NCBI RefSeq assembly: GCF_023373525.1
Contig: NZ_CP097218.1
Location: 2,108,001-2,172,000, forward strand
DNA: 64,000 bases
DNA from: Brachybacterium kimchii
GTDB lineage: Bacteria > Actinomycetota > Actinomycetes > Actinomycetales > Dermabacteraceae
Direction of reading: 5' to 3'
Below are positions 58,795 through 64,000 of this stretch, one piece after another (the first letter of the stretch is position 1; every line of letters starts with the position of its first letter). The notes beneath the pieces are model-generated. The model ran no database searches and was not told where the DNA came from. It saw only the letters and a list, made by a program, of their open reading frames with translations. Both the position numbers and the translations under genes were made by a program.

Positions 58795-59055
58795 CTGGGG
58801 CTCCTTCATGCCGAGTTCCGTGCCGCGTGCATGCGGTGGACGATGCGCTGACGACGGTCGCCGCCGGCGGTTCGTGCGAAGGACCCGCGGAGGCTCCGTC
58901 GCCTGGGCTGAGAGTAACCCGGACGCACCTGTGGCGTACCTCTCAGTCGACATTTCGGGCACATTCTTCACCGATCCGTGACCTGCGGCCTTGAGGGTCG
59001 GCCGACGGGATGCGGCGCCCCGTCCACACCGGACCCGGCTGTCGGGGCGGACCGA

Positions 59056-59061
59056 TAGATT
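59056..59061 (+). promoter_or_regulatory. leaderless -10 element of the Gfo/Idh gene
   Basis: TAGATT, six bases before the ATG at 59068. Confidence 0.6.
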
Positions 59062-59067
59062 GAAGGC

Positions 59068-60180
59068 ATGACGTCCCGAACCCCGCTGGAGCTGCCCGTG
59101 TCGGCGGTCGCGGACCCGCGCGAGGCCCCGCCGCTGCGCTGGGCCGTGGTCTCCCCGGGGCACATCGCGACGCAGTTCACCGAGACCCTGGGCCGGGCCA
59201 CCGCCTCGCGCGCCGTGGCCGTGGCCTCGCGCTCCGCCGAGCGCGCCGAGGCCTTCGCCCGCACGCACGGCCTGGACGCCGCCTTCGACTCCCTGCCGCG
59301 GATGCTCGCCGCCGGCGGCTTCGACGCCGTCTACATCGCCTCCCCGCACTCCGCGCACCACCAGATGGCGCGCACCGTGCTCGAGGCCGGGTACCCGGTG
59401 CTGCTCGAGAAGGCCTTCACCATGACGGCCGACGAGGCCCGCGACCTGGTGGACCTCGCCCGCGAGCGCGGGCTGTTCCTCATGGAGGCGCTGTGGTCGC
59501 GCTTCCTGCCGCGCTTCGACGTGGTGCGCAGCGTGCTCGCATCGGGCCTGCTGGGCGAGATCGTCTCGCTGCGCGCGACCCACGGCCAGCACTTCCCCTT
59601 CGCACCGGGTCACCGGCTCCACGCACCGGAGCTGGGCGGTGGCGCCCTGCTGGACCTGGGCGTCTACCCCCTGAGCTTCGCGCAGATGGTGCTCGGGGAT
59701 CTCACGGAGCTCACCGCCTCGGGCACCCTCACTCCCGCGGGGGTCGACGAGACCGTGCACGTGCTCGCGTCCTCGGCCGCACATCCTCGGGCCAGGGCCT
59801 CGCTCGTCACCACCCTCGCGGCGCGCGCCGGGAACGACGCCGAGATCCTCGGCGCCGAGGGGCGCCTCGTGCTCGAGGGCATGTTCTTCGCGCCCGGCGA
59901 GGTCCGCGTCGAGATGCACGACGGCCGCACCGCGTCCGTCCCCGACCCGACCTCGGCCCCCGACGGCTCGGTCGGGCCCGCCAGCCCCGTCGGCCCCGAC
60001 GACGGCCTCGCCTACGAGGCCGCGGAGGCGGCGCGCAGGATCACCGCCGGCGACCTCGAGTCACCGCTCATGACCTGGCACGACACCGTCGCCGTGATGG
60101 AGGCGCTCGACGCCGCCCGCGCCCAGGTCGCCGCACCGCGCACCACCCCCGATGCCCGACCAGAGGAGACCGCCCGCTGA
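59068..60180 (+). CDS. Gfo/Idh/MocA family oxidoreductase
   Basis: 370 aa NAD(P)-dependent oxidoreductase acting on sugars or inositols. The Rossmann domain starts RWAVVSPGHIATQFTETLG and includes VYIASPHSAHHQMARTVLEAGYPVLLEKAFTM, with the EKAF lysine that replaces the common EKP. The second, beta-sheet domain starts near residue 140 (FLPRFDVVRSVLASGLLGEI), and GGGALLDLGVYPLS carries the conserved Asp. Divergent from the sugar importer across 273 bp, suggesting it processes an imported sugar, although it shares a tight junction with tmk downstream. Leaderless promoter. Confidence 0.9.
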   Translation: MTSRTPLELPVSAVADPREAPPLRWAVVSPGHIATQFTETLGRATASRAVAVASRSAERAEAFARTHGLDAAFDSLPRMLAAGGFDAVYIASPHSAHHQMARTVLEAGYPVLLEKAFTMTADEARDLVDLARERGLFLMEALWSRFLPRFDVVRSVLASGLLGEIVSLRATHGQHFPFAPGHRLHAPELGGGALLDLGVYPLSFAQMVLGDLTELTASGTLTPAGVDETVHVLASSAAHPRARASLVTTLAARAGNDAEILGAEGRLVLEGMFFAPGEVRVEMHDGRTASVPDPTSAPDGSVGPASPVGPDDGLAYEAAEAARRITAGDLESPLMTWHDTVAVMEALDAARAQVAAPRTTPDARPEETAR

Positions 60181-60914
60181 TGACCGGATCGTCGATCGGC
60201 ATGCGCACGCTGCGCGTCCCCGCGCCCCATCCCCCGCGGCGGGGACTGTTCATCTCGTTCGAGGGCGGGGAGGCCGCGGGCAAGACCACCCAGATCGGGA
60301 TGCTCCGCGATCACCTCGTGCATCGCCGCGAGGTGGCCGAGGACCTCGTGCTCACCACGCGCGAGCCCGGCGGCACCGAGCTCGGGAAGAGCATCCGCGA
60401 GCTCGTGCTGCACGGCGGCGACGTGAGCGCCCGCGCCGAGGCGCTGCTGTACGCGGCGGACCGCGCCCACCACATCGAGACGGTGGTGCGCCCGCACCTG
60501 GCCCGCGGCGGCCTCGTGCTCGCTGACCGCTACCTGGACTCCTCGATCGCCTACCAGGGCGTGGGCCGCTCGCTCTCCCAGGAGCAGATCGCCGCCCTCA
60601 GCCTGTGGGCGACCGACGGACTGCTCCCCCATCGCACGATCCTGCTCGACCTGCACCCCGACGCCCTCTCGGAGCGCCGCGAGGCGCATTCGCTCGATCG
60701 CCTCGAGCGCGAGGGCCGCGCCTTCCACGACGCCGTGCGCGCCGAGTTCCTCGAGCTCGCCGAGGCCGACCCGGACCGCTTCGTGGTCGTGGACGCCTCC
60801 CGCAGCCCCCAGGAGGTGCACGAGGAGGTCCTCGCGGCGATCGCCGACGACCTCGCGACGCTCGACCCGACCTTCGAGGTCGACACCTCGCATCCCGGGG
60901 CCGACGACCGATGA
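60180..60914 (+). CDS. tmk: thymidylate kinase
   Basis: 244 aa. It phosphorylates dTMP to dTDP. P-loop ISFEGGEAAGKTTQIGMLRDHL (about residues 23-44), TTREPGGTELGKSIREL, the DRY-type motif LADRYLDSSIAYQG, and the LID region after ERREAHSLDRLEREG. The first 20 residues are an extension relative to the E. coli enzyme. The ATG shares one base with the preceding TGA, and GAGGAGA lies about ten bases upstream. Next to holB, a classical tmk-holB pair; overlap with holB is four bases. Confidence 0.95.
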   Translation: MTGSSIGMRTLRVPAPHPPRRGLFISFEGGEAAGKTTQIGMLRDHLVHRREVAEDLVLTTREPGGTELGKSIRELVLHGGDVSARAEALLYAADRAHHIETVVRPHLARGGLVLADRYLDSSIAYQGVGRSLSQEQIAALSLWATDGLLPHRTILLDLHPDALSERREAHSLDRLEREGRAFHDAVRAEFLELAEADPDRFVVVDASRSPQEVHEEVLAAIADDLATLDPTFEVDTSHPGADDR

Positions 60915-62107
60915 GCGCGCCGACGAGCGCCGGTCCGGCAGACGCGGGTTCGACGGGCGCGGGTCCGACGGGCGTGTGGGCAGACGTCGTGGGCCAGGAG
61001 GCCGCGGTCGCCCAGTTCCGCCGCGCCGCCTCCCCCGAGGGCTCCCTCGCACAGGCCTGGCTGATCACGGGCCCGCCCGGCTCGGGCCGGTCGACGGCTG
61101 CCCGCGCCTTCGCGGCGACCCTGCAGTGCGAGACCGGCGAGGGCTGCGGGCACTGCCACGCCTGCCGCACTGTCCTCGCGGGCACCCATCCGGACGTCAC
61201 CGCGGTCGCGACCGACAAGCTCTCGATCTCCAAGGAGGAGGTCCGCTCCCTGGTGCTCACCGCGCAGCGCTCACCGGCGACCGGCGCGCACCGGGTGATC
61301 ATCATCGAGGACGCCGACCGCATGAGCGCGGGCACCTTCAACGTGCTGTTGAAGTCGATCGAGGAGCCGCCCCCGCACACGGTGTGGATGCTGTGCGCGC
61401 CGTCGGCCGAGGATCTCGCACCCACGATCCGCTCCCGCTGCCGCGTGGTCACCCTCGCGATCCCGCGACCGTCCGACGTCGCCGAGCTGCTCGTCCGGCG
61501 CGACGGCGCGGACCCGGACCTCGCCGAGCGCGCGGCCCTCGCCGCGCAGGGGCACATCGGGCTCGCCCTGCGGTACGCGACGCAGCCGGGTGCGCTCGAG
61601 GCCCGCGAGGAGTCGGCCCGCACCCTGCTGGGCCTGCGCAGCAGCGGCCAGGCCGTGCTCGCGGCGGGCACGCTCGTGGAGCGCGCGAACGCGGAGGCCG
61701 CCGCGACGGCCGACGACGTCGCCGCGAAGGAGAAGGAGCGCTTCCTGCGCTCGGCGGGCATCGAGGACGGCAAGGTCCCCCCGTCGCTGCGCTCGCAGAT
61801 GCGCCAGCTCGAGGACGACGCGAAGCGCCGGCGCACGCGCCTGGTGCGGGACGTCCTGGACCGTTACCTGCTGGATGCCCATTCGGTGCTGCGCGATGTG
61901 CTCGTGCTGCAGCTGGGCACGGGCGCCGAGCTCGTGAACCCGGGCGTGCGCGAGGAGATCGTGCACGCCGCCGAGGGCGGGGATCCGCAGGTCACGCTCG
62001 CCCTGCTCGACGCTGTCCAGCAGGCGCGCACACGGATCGCCGGCAACGTGCCGCCGCTGCTCGCGACCGAGGCGCTGCTCGCCCGGATCGCCGTCCGCGC
62101 CGGCTGA
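60911..62107 (+). CDS. holB: DNA polymerase III subunit delta'
   Basis: 398 aa AAA+ subunit of the sliding-clamp loader. After a Gly/Ala/Thr-rich start comes DVVGQEAAVAQFRRA, the Walker A-like GPPGSGRSTAARAF (about 55-68), a zinc module CETGEGCGHCHAC, the Walker B region VIIIEDADRMSAGTFNVLLKSIEEPPPHT and sensor-type IRSRCRVV (SRC motif with the arginine finger). The C-terminal collar domain has a coiled, charged stretch (KEKERFLRSAGIEDGKVPPSLRSQMRQLEDDAKRRR). Longer than E. coli HolB, as usual in actinobacteria. Confidence 0.95.
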   Translation: MSAPTSAGPADAGSTGAGPTGVWADVVGQEAAVAQFRRAASPEGSLAQAWLITGPPGSGRSTAARAFAATLQCETGEGCGHCHACRTVLAGTHPDVTAVATDKLSISKEEVRSLVLTAQRSPATGAHRVIIIEDADRMSAGTFNVLLKSIEEPPPHTVWMLCAPSAEDLAPTIRSRCRVVTLAIPRPSDVAELLVRRDGADPDLAERAALAAQGHIGLALRYATQPGALEAREESARTLLGLRSSGQAVLAAGTLVERANAEAAATADDVAAKEKERFLRSAGIEDGKVPPSLRSQMRQLEDDAKRRRTRLVRDVLDRYLLDAHSVLRDVLVLQLGTGAELVNPGVREEIVHAAEGGDPQVTLALLDAVQQARTRIAGNVPPLLATEALLARIAVRAG

Positions 62108-62413
62108 GCCCTCGGGCGTCGCGAGCCCCTGTCAGGTCAGGTCACGTCGGGCGGCGAGCCCGGGCGAGCGACCGCCGGAGCGTGGTCTCATCCCGGGGCG
62201 TGCACCACGCGTAGTAAGAGGTCGGGTGACGGCATATATGGCACGTCACCCGACCTCTTGCTACGTGTACTGCACGGGGTCGTTCGACACTCCCCATCGG
62301 TCGCCCCGGATCCACTGATCCGCACGCCTCACGAGTGCGCCGGCGCATGGCACGTGAACGCTGACGGCTGACTGTTCGCCGCGCGATCTGCACCGGTCAG
62401 AGGCGCAGGTCGC
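62108..62413. other. 306-bp convergent gap without a gene
   Basis: No coding sequence is visible. It contains the inverted repeat at 62210-62265, a CGGATC/GATCCG hairpin at 62307-62322 and a perfect 12-bp palindrome TGCGCCGGCGCA at 62336-62347. It is AT-richer than the flanks and separates holB from the DUF3027 gene, which end towards each other. Confidence 0.6.
62210..62265. repeat. intergenic inverted repeat (element 2)
   Basis: Arms at 62210-62231 and 62244-62265 are 22 bp long with one mismatch, sharing AAGAGGTCGGGTGACG. The 12-base loop contains CATATATG, the same word found at the axis of the palindrome at 31932-31973. Outer GTGCA (62200-62204) and TGCAC (62271-62275) also pair. Probably also acts as a two-way terminator for the convergent genes. 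Confidence 0.85.
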
Positions 62414-63505
62414 TCAGGGTGCGACGGTGTGCGAGTCGTCCGCCGTCGCCTCCGCGGCAGTGTCAGGTCCTTCTCCCGCGGCATCGGCCTCACCGGCCGC
62501 CACGACCTCGCCGGCAGGCTCGGTCTCTCCCGGCACCACGGCCTCGCCTGGCTCCTCGGCTGCAGCAGGTGCCTCGGTCTCCGCAGCGGCCTCGGACCCC
62601 GCCGCATCCTCGGACTCCGCGGCACCCTCGTCGCTGCTCGTGCTGCGATCGAGGTCGACCCGGTACTCGTCGACGACGACGCCCTCATCGGGGTCGGAGT
62701 CCTGGTGGGACTCCTCCTTGCCGGTCTCCGAGTGCGAGCCGCAGCCGTAGTCGAGGTGCACCACATGGCCGTCGGCCACGGACCACTCGTTCGTGCACAC
62801 CCCGAACTCGGTGCGCAGCGAGCCGGCCATGAGCGTGAGGAACCCGCACGAGGAGCAGGTCGCGGTCACGGTGCCCCGGCGCTTGCGGGCCGAGACCGGA
62901 CGCGGGCCGAAATCGCCCGCGAACCAGCGGTCGGCGGCCTCCTCGCGCCCGACGGGCGAGAGCACGCGCGGGCGTCCGAGCCCGAGCTCCCACTGCGCGA
63001 CGCGGTCGGCCTCGGCGTCGTCGGTCTGCTCGTAGCCCTGCTCGAGGCGCTCGTCGGCCTCCTGATAGGGCAGCAGATCGTCGGCCCCGACGTCGGAGGG
63101 CTTCAGCCGCTCCGACCAGGGCTCCCAGTCAGGGGCGAGCAGCGCGCCGTCGCCCGGCAGCAGCACGGTCTCGCACACGGTGGCCTGCTTCGCGCGGGGA
63201 GCGCGTGCGAGGACGACGTTCCACACCCAGCCGCTGTAGCCGGGCATCGCGCACGCGAACACGTGCGTGACCAGTCGTTCCCCGCTCGCCTCGACGCGCA
63301 GGTGCTCGCCGACCTGGCCGGGCTCGGTGACCTCGAGCAGCGCCTCGCGCGCGAGGTCGACGGCCGCGGCGCTCACGGCGTCGAGCTTCGGACGCGCGGT
63401 GCGCGCACGGGGCCGCCGCGTGGCGGCGGGAGCGGCGGCGGTGGCCGGGGCGGGAGCGGCGCTCTCGCCGGTCTCGGGGGTGTCGGTCTCAGCAGTCATC
63501 GGCAT
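62414..63505 (-). CDS. DUF3027 family protein
   Basis: 363 aa. The central region (about residues 40-265) is the actinobacterial DUF3027 domain: AREALLEVTEPGQVGEHL, PGYSGWVWNVVLARAPR and DWEPWSERLKPSDVGADDLLPY. A CSSCGFL motif with a further Cys pair (GVCTNEW, DYGCGSH) may hold zinc. The last 90 residues are acidic Glu/Ala/Ser/Pro repeats and likely disordered. Function unknown, but the gene is a regular neighbour of the cold-shock-type gene upstream, 13 bases away, so they are co-transcribed. ATG at 63505 or the second ATG two codons later. Confidence 0.88.
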   Translation of the reverse strand: MPMTAETDTPETGESAAPAPATAAAPAATRRPRARTARPKLDAVSAAAVDLAREALLEVTEPGQVGEHLRVEASGERLVTHVFACAMPGYSGWVWNVVLARAPRAKQATVCETVLLPGDGALLAPDWEPWSERLKPSDVGADDLLPYQEADERLEQGYEQTDDAEADRVAQWELGLGRPRVLSPVGREEAADRWFAGDFGPRPVSARKRRGTVTATCSSCGFLTLMAGSLRTEFGVCTNEWSVADGHVVHLDYGCGSHSETGKEESHQDSDPDEGVVVDEYRVDLDRSTSSDEGAAESEDAAGSEAAAETEAPAAAEEPGEAVVPGETEPAGEVVAAGEADAAGEGPDTAAEATADDSHTVAP

Positions 63506-63518
63506 GCGGTGGGTGTCC

Positions 63519-63905
63519 TCAGGCCTCGAAGTTGTCGGCGACGGCTCGCAGCACGGTCGCGATCTTGTGGGAGTGGCCGGCGTCGGGGTAGCGCCCCTTG
63601 CGCAGGCCGTTCCCGGCGTCGTCCAGCAGACGGATCAGGTCCTCGACCATCCCGGCCATGTCGTCGGGCTTGGGCCGACGGGCACGGGTCACCGAGGGTG
63701 CGGCCTCCAGCAGGCGCAGCGACAGCACCTGCGGGCCGCGGCGGCCGTCGGCGATGTCGAACTCGACCTTGGTGCCCGGGCGCAGGGTCTCGGCGCCCTC
63801 GGGGAGGGTGGAGGCGTGCACGTACACGCTCTCGCCGGACTCGTCGTCCCGCACGAAGCCGAAGCCCTTCTCGGCGTCGTAGAACTTCACCTTGCCACGA
63901 GGCAC
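63519..63905 (-). CDS. cold-shock domain protein with C-terminal extension
   Basis: 128 aa. Residues 1-66 are a cold-shock domain with RNP1 KGFGFV and RNP2 VYVHAS (both nucleic-acid-binding faces intact). A further 60-residue helical extension (PDDMAGMVEDLIRLLDDAGNGLRKG to ATVLRAVADNFEA) distinguishes it from the 67-aa CspA type and is common to actinobacterial CspB-like proteins. It probably binds single-stranded RNA. GTG at 63905 has AGGGA five to six bases upstream and starts the domain exactly (PRGKVKFYD). Confidence 0.92.
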   Translation of the reverse strand: MPRGKVKFYDAEKGFGFVRDDESGESVYVHASTLPEGAETLRPGTKVEFDIADGRRGPQVLSLRLLEAAPSVTRARRPKPDDMAGMVEDLIRLLDDAGNGLRKGRYPDAGHSHKIATVLRAVADNFEA

Positions 63906-63971
63906 GCGGATCCCTGTCCTTCACGGAGTCGTCTGGGTGATGATGGTCGGTCGCGTCATGCCTTCGCGGGT

Positions 63972-63997
63972 GGCCCCGGCGGGCGTAGCCCGGGGCC
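63972..63997. terminator. possible terminator hairpin at the right edge
   Basis: GGCCCCGG (63972-63979) pairs with CCGGGGCC (63990-63997) around ten bases. It may terminate a gene beyond the window; the remaining 95 bases after the cold-shock gene contain no ORF. Confidence 0.4.
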
Positions 63998-64000
63998 GTT

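Noticed and set aside
58880-58980. LacI-type operator upstream of the sugar-binding protein gene
   Set aside because: I looked for a CG-centred palindrome and saw only a weak AATGT direct repeat at 11-bp spacing and a TTACTC; not enough to call a site.
62329-62413. Minus-strand frame extending into the holB/DUF3027 gap
   Set aside because: Short Arg-rich shadow without a start signal; the DNA here is composed of small palindromes.

Overview
The window is a GC-rich (roughly 70 percent by eye) actinobacterial chromosome segment. It is densely coding, with about 59 protein genes. I see no rRNA, tRNA, insertion sequence, integrase, prophage block or CRISPR array. Mycothiol synthase, the DUF3027/DUF4190/DUF2516 families, a zinc-finger-less topoisomerase I with a Lys/Ser/Thr tail, and an actinobacterial 'helicase/secretion neighbourhood' Tad locus all point to Actinomycetes. 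A Micrococcales member such as the Dermabacteraceae (Brachybacterium-like) is my best guess, but this is inference.

Layout. 1-2970: a 2-oxoacid dehydrogenase operon read leftward (E1 alpha, E1 beta, E2 cut by the window edge). 3050-8704: a membrane protein of unknown function, a spermidine-synthase-like protein, a HisC/Pat aminotransferase, a holin-family membrane protein and purB. 8646-11894: a surface-glycan type cluster (family 2 glycosyltransferase, GtrA, large multi-spanning protein). 12051-18462: ppdK, an SDR, a PTH2-type peptidyl-tRNA hydrolase, a CPBP-family membrane protein and an aldonolactone-type FAD oxidase. 18675-25569: rhodanese, an ABC exporter pair and the phosphate operon pstSCAB with candidate PHO-box repeats upstream. 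25861-28684: a DUF4190 protein, a Nudix/phosphatase fusion and mycothiol synthase. 28929-34469: a rightward series (membrane protein, 33-aa membrane peptide, nitrobindin-like protein, YgfZ, unknown protein, FUSC exporter, DUF2516). 34601-42082: fba, an rRNA/tRNA methyltransferase, DedA, a zinc peptidase, pyrE, an SDR, an M20 amidohydrolase and xth. 42173-49562: the Tad pilus/secretion operon facing its conserved helicase. 49603-55194: a methyltransferase, a PAP2 phosphatase and topA. 55493-60180: a sugar ABC importer without its own ATPase, divergent from a Gfo/Idh oxidoreductase. 60180-63905: tmk-holB, then DUF3027 and a cold-shock protein.

Regulatory style. At least fourteen start codons lie 6-7 nt downstream of a TANNNT hexamer with no ribosome-binding site, the signature of leaderless transcripts. 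Genes inside operons instead carry AGGAG-type sites or 4-nt ATGA/GTGA overlaps. Several gaps hold large hairpins.

Most unusual signals: three AT-richer intergenic palindromes (18535-18625, 31932-31973, 62210-62265) that share AGAGGT and CGGCAT/CATATATG words; an 11-bp phased repeat array upstream of pstS; a 20-bp operator-like palindrome abutting the pdhA promoter; tandem duplications that begin inside the last codons of two membrane-protein genes; a single-chain TadB/TadC-like protein; and a TadE-like gene that reads 268 bp into the antisense of the helicase. I saw no convincing defence island or wholly new multi-gene system; most genes are core or conserved accessory genes.
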